The notes under the pieces were generated by a model. The model made no database searches, was not told where the DNA came from, and worked only from the letters and a program-made list of their open reading frames with translations. From NCBI RefSeq assembly GCF_018687735.1, contig NZ_CP061304.1:1364001-1428000 (forward strand): 64,000 bases of DNA, in the 5' to 3' direction. This document shows, piece by piece, positions 36,056 through 45,971 of this stretch. Numbering within the stretch: the first letter of the stretch is position 1; each line of letters opens with the position of its first letter. A program made the position numbers and the translations under genes. The stretch comes from Polynucleobacter sp. MG-5-Ahmo-C2. Lineage in GTDB: Bacteria; Pseudomonadota; Gammaproteobacteria; Burkholderiales; Burkholderiaceae.

Positions 36056-36582
36056 GGTTTCTGAAGATCGCTAATCAATGGATATATCTTTTTGTTTAAC
36101 AACTCCATTGTGAGTGGGCCTATATGCTTAAAGCGAATCACCCCGGCTTTATCAATCACATAGGTTTCAGGCACACCATAGACACCGTAATCGATTCCGA
36201 CGCGCCCATTTGCATCAAAGGCAGACAGTACATAAGGATTGCCCTGCTTTGCCAACATGGCAAGAGCATCTTCCCGTTGATCTTTGTAATCCAGCCCAAT
36301 GATAGGCGCCATCTTTGACTTGGCGAGATCCACCAACACTGGATGCTCCTCACGACAAGCTACACACCATGAGGCCCAGACATTCAATATCCAAACTTGC
36401 CCCTTCATACTTGCCGGAGAAAAAGACTGATGCGCCTCCGATAACTGGGCAATCTCAAATGCTGGTGCCGGCTTATCGATTAAGGGTGATGGCACTTCAT
36501 GCGGATCGCGATTTAAACCAATGGCCAGGAAGACCACCAAGACAATAAAGAGCAAAAGAGGAATTAAAAACTTTGCTTTCAT
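36052..36582 (-). CDS. ccmG: DsbE/CcmG thiol:disulfide interchange protein
   Basis: This 176-residue periplasmic thioredoxin is tethered by one N-terminal helix. The active site reads WASWCVACREEHP, a WCVAC variant of the WCxxC motif. The conserved GVYGVPETYVID cis-proline loop follows. CcmG passes reductant to CcmH or apocytochrome. It lies between ccmF and ccmH with 4-bp overlaps on both sides. Confidence 0.95.
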   Translation of the reverse strand: MKAKFLIPLLLFIVLVVFLAIGLNRDPHEVPSPLIDKPAPAFEIAQLSEAHQSFSPASMKGQVWILNVWASWCVACREEHPVLVDLAKSKMAPIIGLDYKDQREDALAMLAKQGNPYVLSAFDANGRVGIDYGVYGVPETYVIDKAGVIRFKHIGPLTMELLNKKIYPLISDLQKP

Positions 36583-38498
36583 GAGGCTTGTTTCTTCAGC
36601 TGAATGCGATAACGTTTGTCAGAGATCGCTAATATGCCACCAAGCGCCATCAATAAGCAGCCACCCCAGATCCAGTCTACAAAGGGCTTGTAATACACCC
36701 GGACCGCCCAAGACTTATCTGGCAACTCTTCACCCAGAGAAACATAGATATCGCGCGTTAAGCCCGTATCAATAGCAGCTTCAGTCATTGGCATAGTTGA
36801 TGAAAAGTAGTTGCGCTTCTCAGGGTAGAGCGTTGCCTGAGTAATGCCATTTTTTGTTAACAAAAAAGTGCCGCGCATTGCCTGGTAATTTGGGCCTGGA
36901 ACTAGATTAACATCTTGCAGCCGTATTTGATAACCACCCACTGAAACGATTTCACCCGCTGACATACGTACATCTTTTTCTTCTTGATAAGCGCCAACCA
37001 TAGTGACACCAATCACAAATACAGCAATTCCCAGATGGGCCACTTGCATGCCAATAAATGAACGGGTTGGCTTACCCGCTTTTGCTTGACGAATAATCTG
37101 TAAACAACCAGAGGCAATCACCCAAAACGCCAACAAGAAGCCAAGACCTGCCAGCCAGGTGAATTCACCCATCATCAGAGGAATGCTAATACCAGCAAGA
37201 ACTGCGGCCAAGCCTGCAAGCCATAAACGCTTAATTACCACCAGCAGATCCGAATTTTTCCAGCTAGTCCAAGGACCAATACCCATTAGTACCAATAAAG
37301 GAATCATGATGGGTACAAACACGCTATTGAAATAAGGAGGTCCTACCGAGATTTTGCCTAAATGAAGAGCATCAATTAATAAGGGATATAAAGTTCCCAA
37401 CAATACTGAACCAGCAGAAACAACTAAGAAAACATTTCCTAGAAGGATAAAAGTTTCTCTTGAGCTGAGGCTAAATTTGCCGCCGAGAGAACTTTTCGGC
37501 GCACGCCAGGCATATAGACCTAAAGAAGACCCAACTACGAGAGTCAAGAAAATTAAGATAAAAATACCGCGCCTAGGATCAGTTGCAAAAGCATGTACCG
37601 ATGTCAACACACCAGAGCGCACTAAGAATGTTCCCAAGAGGGATAGTGAGAAAGCAGTAATTGCTAACAAGACAGTCCAACTTTTAAAGCCACCGCGCTT
37701 TTCTGTCACTGCTAATGAATGCAATAGGGCAGTGCCAACTAACCAAGGAATAAATGATGCGTTTTCAACAGGATCCCAAAACCACCAGCCACCCCAACCG
37801 AGTTCGTAGTAGGCCCACCAGGAGCCTAGAGCGATACCAAGCGTCAGAAATATCCAAGCGGCTGTCGTCCAAGGGCGTGACCAGCGGGCCCATGCAGCAT
37901 CGAGCCTTCCGGAGAGTAATGATGCGATTGCAAAAGCAAAGGCAACCGAGAAACCAACATAACCCATGTACAACATCGGCGGATGAAATACTAGTCCAGG
38001 ATCTTGCAACAGCGGATTTAAAGATCGACCGTCTTGCGCTGCTGGAAACAAGCGCATAAATGGATTGGAGGTTGTCAAAACAAAAAGTAGCAGACCGCTA
38101 ATCACTAAGCCCAAAACGCCAATCACCCTCGCAACCATAAACTCATCCAAAGCCTTAGAGAGTTGGGCAACCATGATGGTCCAAGTGCTTAATAAGAAAA
38201 CCCACAGGAGCAATGAACCTTCATGACCACCCCATACGGCGCCCAATCGATAAACAACCGGTAATTGGGAATTAGAGTGCTCAGCTACATAGAGTACTGA
38301 AAAATCGTTGACATAAAAACTCCACGCCAAGATCGCAAAGGCAATCCCAAGAAGAAGGAAAACGGTTTGAGCAGCAGGTCTTGCCAACATTAGCCACTCG
38401 CGGCGGCCCTGGTGTGCGCCAACTAAAGGAAGCACCCCTTGGATCAAAGAAACACACAGCGCAAGAATTAATGCGTAATGCCCAAACTCAGGAATCAT
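36579..38498 (-). CDS. ccmF: Haem lyase subunit CcmF
   Basis: This 639-residue polytopic protein carries the tryptophan-rich haem-handling motif [18 protein letters not shown]. Flanking histidines lie in [11 protein letters not shown] and [13 protein letters not shown], and the C-terminal periplasmic segment ends with the hydrophobic [15 protein letters not shown]. CcmF attaches haem delivered by CcmE to apocytochrome c. Length matches the family norm. It is coupled by overlaps to ccmE and ccmG. Confidence 0.96.
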   Translation of the reverse strand: MIPEFGHYALILALCVSLIQGVLPLVGAHQGRREWLMLARPAAQTVFLLLGIAFAILAWSFYVNDFSVLYVAEHSNSQLPVVYRLGAVWGGHEGSLLLWVFLLSTWTIMVAQLSKALDEFMVARVIGVLGLVISGLLLFVLTTSNPFMRLFPAAQDGRSLNPLLQDPGLVFHPPMLYMGYVGFSVAFAFAIASLLSGRLDAAWARWSRPWTTAAWIFLTLGIALGSWWAYYELGWGGWWFWDPVENASFIPWLVGTALLHSLAVTEKRGGFKSWTVLLAITAFSLSLLGTFLVRSGVLTSVHAFATDPRRGIFILIFLTLVVGSSLGLYAWRAPKSSLGGKFSLSSRETFILLGNVFLVVSAGSVLLGTLYPLLIDALHLGKISVGPPYFNSVFVPIMIPLLVLMGIGPWTSWKNSDLLVVIKRLWLAGLAAVLAGISIPLMMGEFTWLAGLGFLLAFWVIASGCLQIIRQAKAGKPTRSFIGMQVAHLGIAVFVIGVTMVGAYQEEKDVRMSAGEIVSVGGYQIRLQDVNLVPGPNYQAMRGTFLLTKNGITQATLYPEKRNYFSSTMPMTEAAIDTGLTRDIYVSLGEELPDKSWAVRVYYKPFVDWIWGGCLLMALGGILAISDKRYRIQLKKQAS

Positions 38499-38929
38499 TT
38501 ATTGCTTCCGTTTTTTTGAGCCTGCTCTAGAGCGTGTTTCGCCTCAGGCGGCATATAGTTCTCATCATGCTTCGCAAGAACCTCGCTGGCAATGAATTCT
38601 CCGTTGGTATTCATGCGACCTTGAATGACAGCGCCTTTTCCCTCTTTAAACAAATCTGGCAGAATGCCTGTGTAAGCAACTGGTATATCTTTGACGAGGT
38701 CGGTAATGACAAAATGCACAGTCAAGCCATCACGCCTTAAGGATCCATCCTTCACCATACCGCCAATACGAAATGCTTGGCCCGGTGGCGCCTTACCAGC
38801 AGTCACCTCACTAGGTGTGACATATAAAGCGATATTGCTATTGAGTGCATTGAGAATTAAGAGTGCAGCAACTCCAATGACTACCAATGCAGCAACAATG
38901 ATTAACGCACGTTTATGTCTCGACTTCAC
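38495..38929 (-). CDS. ccmE: Haem chaperone CcmE
   Basis: This 144-residue protein has an N-terminal [20 protein letters not shown] anchor, an OB-fold periplasmic domain ([23 protein letters not shown]), and the covalent haem histidine in [10 protein letters not shown] (HxxxY form). It carries haem from CcmC to CcmF. Start and stop overlap ccmD and ccmF by 4 bp. Confidence 0.96.
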   Translation of the reverse strand: MKSRHKRALIIVAALVVIGVAALLILNALNSNIALYVTPSEVTAGKAPPGQAFRIGGMVKDGSLRRDGLTVHFVITDLVKDIPVAYTGILPDLFKEGKGAVIQGRMNTNGEFIASEVLAKHDENYMPPEAKHALEQAQKNGSNK

Positions 38930-39114
38930 TGACCACTTTCTCTATCAAACTGCTCGGCTAATTGTTCTTGCTTCAGTCTACGCACCGCTACCTTAAAGCG
39001 AGAGCGCACTAGCAAAGGCTCAAGTAATAAAACTAGAGCACAAACACCAAAGCTACTCCACACATATAAAGCGTAGCCACCCATAGCGAAGAATTCTGCT
39101 GGACTATTCCACAT
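38926..39114 (-). CDS. ccmD: Haem exporter protein CcmD
   Basis: This 62-residue protein begins [20 protein letters not shown] and has one membrane helix followed by a basic coiled tail, the usual CcmD form. ATG 39114 was chosen because it shares its A with the TAA stop of ccmC and has AAGAG upstream; the longer frame would overlap ccmC by 33 bp. CcmD releases holo-CcmE from the CcmABC complex. Confidence 0.93.
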   Translation of the reverse strand: MWNSPAEFFAMGGYALYVWSSFGVCALVLLLEPLLVRSRFKVAVRRLKQEQLAEQFDRESGQ

Positions 39115-39890
39115 TAGCTCTTTACCTCGCTTAATTGTCTCACCCAATCGGTGTGGGCTTCACGCTCCAGAATAATGACTCGCACGCGCATCAAAGCTAC
39201 CGCAATGGAGTACATCCAGAAACATAAAGCCATGAGTAGCATTCCCAAAAGCATAGTCTGCGCCATTGCAGGCGCTTTTGTTAAAGAAACTGAGGCGCCT
39301 TGATGCAAGGTATTCCACCATTTGACTGAGAAATAAATAATCGGCACATTAACCACACCCACCAGAGCCAATATAGCGGCTGCTTTATCAGCGCGACGAG
39401 AATCATCAATCGACGCTCTCAAGGCAATGAAGCCCAGATACAGGAAGAGCAAAATTAATTCGGATGTCAGGCGAGCATCCCAAACCCACCAAGCACCCCA
39501 CATTGGCTTTCCCCAAAACGCTCCAGTCCATAAAGACAGAAATGCCATCCATGCACCTACCGGGGCTAAAGCTTGGGCCATCATGGCTGATAGGCGAGTA
39601 TTAAAAACTAAACCGAGCCCAGCCCACGCAGCCATCACGAGATAAATCAACATCGACATCCATGAGGCGGGTACATGAATAAAAATAATGCGGTATCCCT
39701 GACCCTGCACTGCATCTACTGGAGCAACAAAGAAACTGACCCACAGACCGGCCAAACCAAATAGAGCGGCCAGCACCCAAAAAAGAGGAATCAGCTTTCC
39801 AGCAACCGGATAAAAAGTGCTTGGGCTTGATAACTTAAACCAGTTAATCAAGCGGCTATTAGAAAAAGAGGGGTTATTTACCGGATTCAT
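39114..39890 (-). CDS. ccmC: Haem ABC transporter permease CcmC
   Basis: This 258-residue protein has six helices and carries the WWD motif as WGAWWVWDARLTSELILL, with flanking histidines in FIHVPASWMS and WWNTLHQGASV. CcmC loads haem onto CcmE. An extra N-terminal stretch of about 25 residues precedes the first helix. Coupled to ccmB by 4-bp overlap. Confidence 0.95.
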   Translation of the reverse strand: MNPVNNPSFSNSRLINWFKLSSPSTFYPVAGKLIPLFWVLAALFGLAGLWVSFFVAPVDAVQGQGYRIIFIHVPASWMSMLIYLVMAAWAGLGLVFNTRLSAMMAQALAPVGAWMAFLSLWTGAFWGKPMWGAWWVWDARLTSELILLFLYLGFIALRASIDDSRRADKAAAILALVGVVNVPIIYFSVKWWNTLHQGASVSLTKAPAMAQTMLLGMLLMALCFWMYSIAVALMRVRVIILEREAHTDWVRQLSEVKS

Positions 39891-40552
39891 TCAATCGCAA
39901 TCTTTACAGCAGCGCTACTTACCCAAGGGATAAATGCTAAAGCCAAAATTAATAAAGCACCAAGCAAGGAAAAGTGGCCGGATGTATCTAGGCCAACACT
40001 ATTTGCATATACAGCGCCAGCACCAAAAATTAATACCGGAATATACAAAGGCAAAATTATCAAGCTCATCAATACGCCCCCTCCCCGAACCCCAAGAGTT
40101 AAGGCTGCACCAATAGAGCCTAACAAGGATAGCACTGGGGTGCCCAATAAGAGAGTAGCCATCAATACATATAAAGAATTACTATCTAAGTCAAACTGAA
40201 TGCCAATGATTGGAGCAAGCAGCACCAAAGGTAGGCCACATACGATCCAGTGCGCAATCATTTTTCCAGTGACCAATAAAACCATGGGTTGCGGCGATAA
40301 AGCCAATTGCTCCAAAGCGCCATCGTGATAATCTGCCGCAAACATACGATGTAAACCCAAGAGGGTCGACAACAAGGCAGAAACCCAAATAACGCCCGGT
40401 GCAATTTTGCGCAATAGGACAGCATCCGCACCAATACCTAGCGGAAATAAACTGGTGACCACCACAAAGAAAAAGACTGCCGTCAGCACCTCACTCTTGC
40501 GGCGCATAACTAAAAGTAAATCGCGATGGATGATGGCAAGTAAGGCTCTCAT
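39887..40552 (-). CDS. ccmB: Haem exporter permease CcmB
   Basis: This 221-residue six-helix membrane protein starts MRALLAIIHRDLLLVMRRKS and contains the conserved FAADYHDGALEQLALSP and GSIGAALTLGVRGGGVLMSL segments of CcmB. It partners CcmA in the ATP-driven release of haem-loaded CcmE. Coupled to ccmA by a 4-bp overlap. Confidence 0.95.
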   Translation of the reverse strand: MRALLAIIHRDLLLVMRRKSEVLTAVFFFVVVTSLFPLGIGADAVLLRKIAPGVIWVSALLSTLLGLHRMFAADYHDGALEQLALSPQPMVLLVTGKMIAHWIVCGLPLVLLAPIIGIQFDLDSNSLYVLMATLLLGTPVLSLLGSIGAALTLGVRGGGVLMSLIILPLYIPVLIFGAGAVYANSVGLDTSGHFSLLGALLILALAFIPWVSSAAVKIAIE

Positions 40553-41196
40553 AGCTCTAATACCTGCATATTTGGAATATTGATCTCCTGATGACTTGTC
40601 AATACAGTAAGACCGCCAGCAGTAATATGCTCAATAATTAAGTTCTGCAACTCATGAACTGCTTGGGCGTCCAGGGCATTAAAAGGTTCATCCAAAATCC
40701 ATAGCTTAGCCTGACGCGTTAACATGCGCGCCATCAGTACACGTCGCTTTTGTCCGGCAGATAAATAATGAACGGGTAAATTCTCACGCCCGCGTAACCC
40801 AAAACGCCACAAAGCAGCCAGTGCTTTTTCTTGCGAAAGAGAGACATCATCTAGTGCCGCATACATCTGCATATTTTCTAAAGCAGTGAGATCTTCTTTC
40901 AAGGCATCTCTGTGGCCCAAAAATAAGAGTTGACGATGATAAGCAATAGGATCAACTGCAATGGATTGACCACTCCAAAGTACCTCGCCAGATTCTGGTT
41001 TTGATAAGCCAGTTAAGAGGCGCAAGAGACTGGTTTTACCAACCCCATTCTCACCACGTACGTGCAAACAATCTCCAGAAGCAATGCGCAAATTCAGGCC
41101 CACAAATAATTCTCTTTCGCCGCGGACACAGCAAAGCCCACGGGCTTCAAGCACCAAGGGAGATTTACTAGAGGAAGTGGAAATATTGGCTGTCAT
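40549..41196 (-). CDS. ccmA: Haem exporter ATP-binding protein CcmA
   Basis: This 215-residue ABC ATPase has a Walker A variant GENGVGKTSLLRLL, the signature segment HYLSAGQKRRVLMARML and Walker B KLWILDEPFNALD. It is the first gene of the ccmABCDEFGHI run. I see no convincing SD and no FNR box upstream. The 190-bp upstream gap holds a terminator belonging to the convergently oriented end of the next gene's transcript. Confidence 0.95.
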   Translation of the reverse strand: MTANISTSSSKSPLVLEARGLCCVRGERELFVGLNLRIASGDCLHVRGENGVGKTSLLRLLTGLSKPESGEVLWSGQSIAVDPIAYHRQLLFLGHRDALKEDLTALENMQMYAALDDVSLSQEKALAALWRFGLRGRENLPVHYLSAGQKRRVLMARMLTRQAKLWILDEPFNALDAQAVHELQNLIIEHITAGGLTVLTSHQEINIPNMQVLEL

Positions 41197-41336
41197 GTAA
41201 GGCTGTGGCTTGAATCAAACCACCGCATGCATTGTCCAAGAGCCCATCAGGGCTGTCAAACAAGCAAAAATGGATTTTAAGAAATAATTCCTTTTAATTC
41301 AATTGCTTAGAGAATTATAAGCGAGTTGCTAGGTAA

Positions 41337-41362
41337 ATAAAAAACCACCCGCAGGTGGTTTT
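41337..41362 (-). terminator. Intrinsic terminator downstream of the MBL hydrolase gene
   Basis: AAAACCACC at 41341-41349 pairs with GGTGGTTTT at 41354-41362 across a CGCA loop. On the minus strand a run of Ts follows. It lies 26 bp after the hydrolase stop codon. Confidence 0.85.
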
Positions 41363-41387
41363 CAGTCAAGTGCTCACGAATACAAGC

Positions 41388-42245
41388 CTAGAACTGCACA
41401 GTCTCCCCTTCAGTCATAGGGATAATTTTTATATTGCTACCCTTCATCGCCGCCTGGAACTCTGCCAAAGTACCCTTTGCCATTGGATTGGAGTTGTAGT
41501 GCATTGGAATGACCATCTTGGGCTTCACCCAAGTGCGGAGTGCATATGCAGCATCATCTGGGCCCATCGTGAAATTGCCACCAATCGGAATCATCACCAA
41601 GTCTGGCTTGTAATACTCACCGATAAATTGCATATCGCCGAATAATCCTGTATCACCCATATCCCAGATCTTGAAACCATTCTCTAACTCAATGATGTAG
41701 CCCATAGCTTCACCAGCATGATGCGCCTCCATTTTTTGGGTCTCAGGATTTTTATGTACCAATAGAGAAGAATGCTCAGCCTTCACTGCTGTCACCTTAA
41801 TGCCTGGCAAAGGAGTGACACTTCCACTCTTATTAAAGCGATGACCTAAATCAGCAGGCAGTACACCTAAAAAAATGAGTGGCGTCACCATATCCGCTGG
41901 ACCATACAGCTTTGTATTATTCATCTTAGCTAAGGCAGGTGCATCGCCTATGTGGTCAACGTGAGCGTGCGTAACCAACAGCAAGTCAACTGGGCCAATC
42001 GCAGCTAGATCATTCTTATATTGGGGTGGGGTCTTTGGGCCGCCAGTAATCCAGGGGTCAACCAAGATAATCTTATCGCCTGGCGTCTTAATCCGAAAAC
42101 CAGCCTGGCCCAGCCACAAGATTTCTGTCTTACCTCGAACGCTGTTAGTAGCTGAGGTCTGGGCATGTGAGTTCCCAGCACTCAATAGCAAGATTACTGA
42201 CACTACAAAAGTAGAAATTGAACTTCTCAATGAAACACGATTCAT
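41388..42245 (-). CDS. Exported metal-dependent hydrolase, metallo-beta-lactamase fold (UPF0173-like)
   Basis: This 285-residue protein has a signal peptide (ending GNSHAQ) and an MBL fold. The zinc motif is THAHVDHIGD. A downstream MGDTGLFGDMQ supplies the bridging Asp, and IPMHYNSNP the last His. UPF0173 proteins are usually cytoplasmic; export is a difference here. The substrate is unknown. AGGAGA precedes the ATG. It is followed by a terminator and has the quinone oxidoreductase gene 48 bp upstream. Confidence 0.88.
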   Translation of the reverse strand: MNRVSLRSSISTFVVSVILLLSAGNSHAQTSATNSVRGKTEILWLGQAGFRIKTPGDKIILVDPWITGGPKTPPQYKNDLAAIGPVDLLLVTHAHVDHIGDAPALAKMNNTKLYGPADMVTPLIFLGVLPADLGHRFNKSGSVTPLPGIKVTAVKAEHSSLLVHKNPETQKMEAHHAGEAMGYIIELENGFKIWDMGDTGLFGDMQFIGEYYKPDLVMIPIGGNFTMGPDDAAYALRTWVKPKMVIPMHYNSNPMAKGTLAEFQAAMKGSNIKIIPMTEGETVQF

Positions 42246-42293
42246 GCCTTATCTCCTACGCTCTTTTGATATTGATGAAGAAGCTCTGAGGGC

Positions 42294-43274
42294 CTAAGGA
42301 ATCATGACAATGGCGCCAGATACCTTTCTACCCTCAGCTGCCCGATGCGCATCTGCAGCTTGCTCCAAAGGAAACTTCGCACCAATTTGCACTTTAATGT
42401 AACCCTTGGCAATTGCATCAAATACTGCCTTTGCATTTTCTTGCAGCAATGCATGTGTAGCATTGTGAGGAAATACCGAAGGTCTTGTTAAAAATAAGCA
42501 GCCCTTCTTATTCAGAATCTCCGGTTGAATCTCAGGAGCAGGTCCTGAGGCCGCACCAAATAGAGCTAGAGTTCCAAAAGGCGCAACACAGTCTAAGGAG
42601 CCCATAAAAGTTGTTTTAGCTACAGAGTCATAAACCACATTCGCCTTCTTACCACCAGTCGCTTTAATCACTTCCTCAACCCAATTTGGCTGAGAGTAAT
42701 CAACGACTGCATCACATCCTGCTTCTTTAGCTGCTCCGACTTTGGCTTGAGAGCCCACTGTACCAACCACAAAAGCACCGAGTGCCTTTGCCCAACCAGC
42801 CAAAATTTGACCAACGCCACCAGCAGCAGCATGAACTAAAACAATATCGCCAGCCTTTACCTTATAGGTTTTCTGAATGAGGTATTGAGCAGTCATTGCT
42901 TTAAAGAACACCGCTGCTGCAACCTCATCAGAAACATTGCTTGGTACCGGCACTAACTTATCTGCGGGAACATTGCGGGCACTAGCGTAAGCACCAATGC
43001 CAGCATTCATATACATCACACGATCGCCAAGCTTGAGGCCCGTGACACCATCGCCCAGGGCTTCAATGACACCAACGGCCTCATGACCAAGGCCCGTAGG
43101 TAGCTCAAGCGGGTAAACACCGGAACGCTGGTATACATCAATGAAGTTAAAACCAATAGCAGTCTGACGAATTTGCACTTCACCTTGCGCTGGAAGCGGC
43201 AACTCTTTATCGATTAACTTAATTACGTCAGCACTACCTAGTTCAGAAAGACTAACAACTCGAGCTTTTGTCAC
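42294..43274 (-). CDS. Zinc-independent quinone oxidoreductase (QOR family, NADPH)
   Basis: This 326-residue medium-chain reductase has the QOR signatures IGFNFIDVYQRSGVYPLELP, GHEAVGVIEALGDGV and the NADPH motif HAAAGGVGQILAGWAKALGA. It lacks the structural-zinc Cys cluster of alcohol dehydrogenases. It reduces quinones or enones by one or two electrons. The start is GTG at 43274 with AAGGTG a few bases upstream. Confidence 0.93.
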   Translation of the reverse strand: MTKARVVSLSELGSADVIKLIDKELPLPAQGEVQIRQTAIGFNFIDVYQRSGVYPLELPTGLGHEAVGVIEALGDGVTGLKLGDRVMYMNAGIGAYASARNVPADKLVPVPSNVSDEVAAAVFFKAMTAQYLIQKTYKVKAGDIVLVHAAAGGVGQILAGWAKALGAFVVGTVGSQAKVGAAKEAGCDAVVDYSQPNWVEEVIKATGGKKANVVYDSVAKTTFMGSLDCVAPFGTLALFGAASGPAPEIQPEILNKKGCLFLTRPSVFPHNATHALLQENAKAVFDAIAKGYIKVQIGAKFPLEQAADAHRAAEGRKVSGAIVMIP

Positions 43275-43307
43275 GTGTCACCTTATTTTTTATGGTTAAA
43301 CAGAAAA

Positions 43308-43742
43308 TCATACGGTCAGGGCATCTTCTTCAATTACAGCCCAAGTACTGTCACCCAACTTTTTCACTGCCATGGAATAAGTCCATGCATCTGGGATACC
43401 GCAACTCCACTCTTTTGGGCCATTCTGAATCAGTACGTTGACAGCATTCCTGCTGTCGTAATACAGGTGGTAAATTTTTCCATGAATGGGATTGAAGCTA
43501 AACTTCGCACCATGCACCATCTCGGTAGCATCCAGCCTTGCTTGCAAGGCCCGTGCCTGCTTCATTAAGACCTCAGCTTGCTCCATGATGCGCTCATACT
43601 CTTGCTTTGCATTTTGGCGCGCAACATTCACTGCCTTATCTTTTTCCTCAACCACCTTGATAGGAGCAAATACAGGGGCTCCAACTTCCATTGGATATTC
43701 AATCCCGGCATGTCTCGCTGGATCGGTATCTTCTATTCTCAT
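43308..43742 (-). CDS. DUF2452 domain-containing protein
   Basis: This 144-residue cytoplasmic protein begins MRIEDTDPARHAGIEYPMEV. An alpha-helical middle (about 35-80, coiled-coil-like) precedes the DUF2452 core with HGKIYHLYYDSRNAVNVLI and GPKEWSCGIP. The function is unknown. ATG 43742 was preferred because AGGGG lies upstream; the longer frame would run into sodC. It is 30 bp downstream of sodC on the same strand. Confidence 0.82.
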   Translation of the reverse strand: MRIEDTDPARHAGIEYPMEVGAPVFAPIKVVEEKDKAVNVARQNAKQEYERIMEQAEVLMKQARALQARLDATEMVHGAKFSFNPIHGKIYHLYYDSRNAVNVLIQNGPKEWSCGIPDAWTYSMAVKKLGDSTWAVIEEDALTV

Positions 43743-43771
43743 GAAAGCCCCTGCGTATCCTAAGTGATGAC

Positions 43772-44305
43772 TTACTTGATTAAGCCACAAGCAATACGTG
43801 GCCCAGAATTACCGGCCGGTTGTGACTTGTAGTCATCAGGATCGCGATGCACTACCACTGAACGTCCCACAATTCCGCTGGGGCCAGTATTCACAGCAAA
43901 ACCATGCAGTGTCGCTGTATATGTAGCATCACCATTCGCATCCGACTTGATGTTGGGCAAATCGCCAGCGTGGCTCATATCGCTATTAGGCATGCCGTGG
44001 GCTTTAGTCTCTGGATTAAAGTGGCCGCCAGCGCTGGTAGCATCTGGAGCAGAACAGTCACCTTTTTCATGAACATGAAAACCTTGTTCCGCATTTGGCT
44101 TTAGCCCAGAAAATTTTCCATTGATTAAGACATTATTACCTTGCCAGGTGAAATTAACCTCACCCTTTGCCTTAGATCCTGATCGAGAGTCTAGACTGGC
44201 AGTTGCCTTTTGGCCCGTGCCCTGCTCCATCGATTGGCATGCTACTAAAGCCAAAAGTCCTGATACAGATAAACCAATCGCAACTTTTTTTAAATTTGTC
44301 TTCAT
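43772..44305 (-). CDS. sodC: Cu-Zn superoxide dismutase, lipoprotein
   Basis: This 177-residue exported enzyme has a signal peptide with lipobox LALVAC at about residues 18-23, so it should be membrane-tethered. Metal ligands are present in GFHVHEKGDCS, GGHFNPETKAHG and DMSHAGDLPNI, with RSVVVHRDPDDY near the C-terminus, and the second disulfide Cys is in GPRIACGLI. It disproportionates periplasmic superoxide. ATG 44305 has GGAGA upstream; the frame extends four codons further. Confidence 0.95.
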   Translation of the reverse strand: MKTNLKKVAIGLSVSGLLALVACQSMEQGTGQKATASLDSRSGSKAKGEVNFTWQGNNVLINGKFSGLKPNAEQGFHVHEKGDCSAPDATSAGGHFNPETKAHGMPNSDMSHAGDLPNIKSDANGDATYTATLHGFAVNTGPSGIVGRSVVVHRDPDDYKSQPAGNSGPRIACGLIK

Positions 44306-44398
44306 ATTTGTCTCCATGGGTTCTTCAATTTTTTGGGGGTACTATGACCCCCTCTATGACGCCGCACAGAAAGTGTGACACAAATTGAGGGTGTCTGC

Positions 44399-44950
44399 TT
44401 AGCGCTTATAAAAGCTCAGGGTAACCTCCCCAAGCTCAATGCCAAACTTGCTCATTTTGGCCTTATTGAGCATTACCTTGGGGTTTACGAGATACATCCA
44501 ATCGTTAAATTGCACGTGATAAATCGTGCCATCCACTGGCAAAGCAAGGGTGTAAGTCCAGTTCAGGGCATTACCAGCTAAATCACCCTGGGCATCACCC
44601 ACTACATCATCTGCCCTGCCAATGTATTTTCCTGGGGATTGTTCAGTCAAAGTCCAAATACGCTTTTGCTTGGTGCCATCAGAATAATCAAAGCTTTCAT
44701 CCAGGGTCCCGACCTTCTTGCCATTGACAACTTTCCAATCTGCTTTGATGAGAACGGTAAATCGCTTCTTTACCTCGCCACTGCGGTCTGTGAAGATTCC
44801 ATAAGCATCTATGGTTCCTGAAAAATACTCACTGAGCTCCAAGCTCGGCTTCTCATGTGCATATTGCTGAACATGAGGCCCGGAACAAGCTAACAGCAAG
44901 ATTGTGCTGGCAATCATTGCAAGAGATTTCAAAGAAAAATAGGGGTTCAT
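44399..44950 (-). CDS. DUF3833 family lipoprotein
   Basis: This 183-residue protein has lipobox LLLAC near residue 22. The DUF3833 pattern covers the rest: YFSGTIDAYGIFTDRSGEVK, WTLTEQSPGKYIGRADDVVG and WTYTLALPVDGTIYHVQFND. The function is unknown; the fold looks lipocalin-like. The gene abuts the chalcone-isomerase-like gene directly (no gap) and forms the last member of a three-gene minus-strand operon. Confidence 0.88.
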   Translation of the reverse strand: MNPYFSLKSLAMIASTILLLACSGPHVQQYAHEKPSLELSEYFSGTIDAYGIFTDRSGEVKKRFTVLIKADWKVVNGKKVGTLDESFDYSDGTKQKRIWTLTEQSPGKYIGRADDVVGDAQGDLAGNALNWTYTLALPVDGTIYHVQFNDWMYLVNPKVMLNKAKMSKFGIELGEVTLSFYKR

Positions 44951-45502
44951 TTAGCAAGCCTCATTAAAAAGGGGTGGTGGGCAACCTTGGCCCAGTAATT
45001 CGTTGCGCAACTTGGGTACGCTCGTTTTAGGATCCAACCAAATACCAAAGAACGCTTTTGAGAACTCTGCGCCAGAAATTTGAGCAATGCGCTTACCGTC
45101 ATGATAAAAAACCGTTCCCAGTTTTGGCGTATAGATCGCCGTCAAACTCTGGCCAGACTCAATATTTGGCAAGATACCGGCAAGCTCTCTACCCCATAGC
45201 GCCGCCTGGTGATCAGAAACACCTATTTTTTTCATCTCTTCGGCGCTTCGATTGGCGATAGAAGTGCCCGTAAATGATTTTTGATAGCGAATATCTAACG
45301 CAAACTCCGGGGAAGATAGGGTATCTGCTCGATAGAACGTTGCATCATAGACATGAAACCCCCACCAATTGAGTCTGCCACTGCCCTGTAGTTTCGCCGG
45401 ATTTAAAACGCTATCGATGTATGTGATATCGCGGGCAAAGCCACTGGAGCTTATGAAAATAAAAGCGCTAGAGAACGCTATAAGAATCTTGAGTAATCTC
45501 AT
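44951..45502 (-). CDS. Exported chalcone isomerase-like protein
   Basis: This 183-residue protein has a signal peptide ending GFARD and a domain resembling bacterial chalcone isomerase-like proteins (GRLNWWGFHVYDATFYRAD, ALDIRYQKSFTG, GTVFYHDGKRIAQISGAEF). Bacterial members act in the periplasm and probably bind fatty acids rather than flavonoids. It is coupled to the upstream DCC gene by a 4-bp overlap. Confidence 0.86.
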   Translation of the reverse strand: MRLLKILIAFSSAFIFISSSGFARDITYIDSVLNPAKLQGSGRLNWWGFHVYDATFYRADTLSSPEFALDIRYQKSFTGTSIANRSAEEMKKIGVSDHQAALWGRELAGILPNIESGQSLTAIYTPKLGTVFYHDGKRIAQISGAEFSKAFFGIWLDPKTSVPKLRNELLGQGCPPPLFNEAC

Positions 45503-45909
45503 GGAGCACTCTTTGGGCTTGTCGCTTTGACTAAATGCAGGGCTGCCGGACCCAACAAGCTAGAAATTGCATGGCGATTTTTAGCAAAGAAACGATAGCC
45601 CACTTGCAATATTGGTTGCAATGATTTTCTAGAAAATGCCCAGGCTAAAAATGGCAGATTTGCCCGACGATATGCCTCCGGAAAAACCGTGACTCCCTGT
45701 ATCAAGACTCCATTGGCATATTGACCATACATCGCAGCCAAGGCCTGCTCGCAGGAGATGCCAATCTTGTCAGAATCAAAGCGCTCAGAATTAATATCCA
45801 CAAAGTCTAATAAGCCCGCCTGATTTCTTCTGGATAAAAAGAGAATCTCTGCTTGGCATAAGGGACAAGTGCCATCGTAAAAGAGTGTGAGTTTTTCTAG
45901 TGATTTCAT
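45499..45909 (-). CDS. DCC family thiol-disulfide oxidoreductase (DUF393)
   Basis: This 136-residue protein has the defining motif FYDGTCPLCQAEILFLSRR at its N-terminus (DGxCPxC) and later YGQYANGVLIQGVTVFPEAY. The family has a thioredoxin-like fold with unknown partners. It is the first gene of the DCC/chalcone-isomerase-like/DUF3833 operon. It is divergent from the DUF2237 gene (62 bp apart). Confidence 0.9.
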   Translation of the reverse strand: MKSLEKLTLFYDGTCPLCQAEILFLSRRNQAGLLDFVDINSERFDSDKIGISCEQALAAMYGQYANGVLIQGVTVFPEAYRRANLPFLAWAFSRKSLQPILQVGYRFFAKNRHAISSLLGPAALHLVKATSPKSAP

Positions 45910-45971
45910 GGCTCAGCAAGTTTAAGCCTTATTGAATAAACTGGCTGTTAACAACACAATCGAAGGATGCT

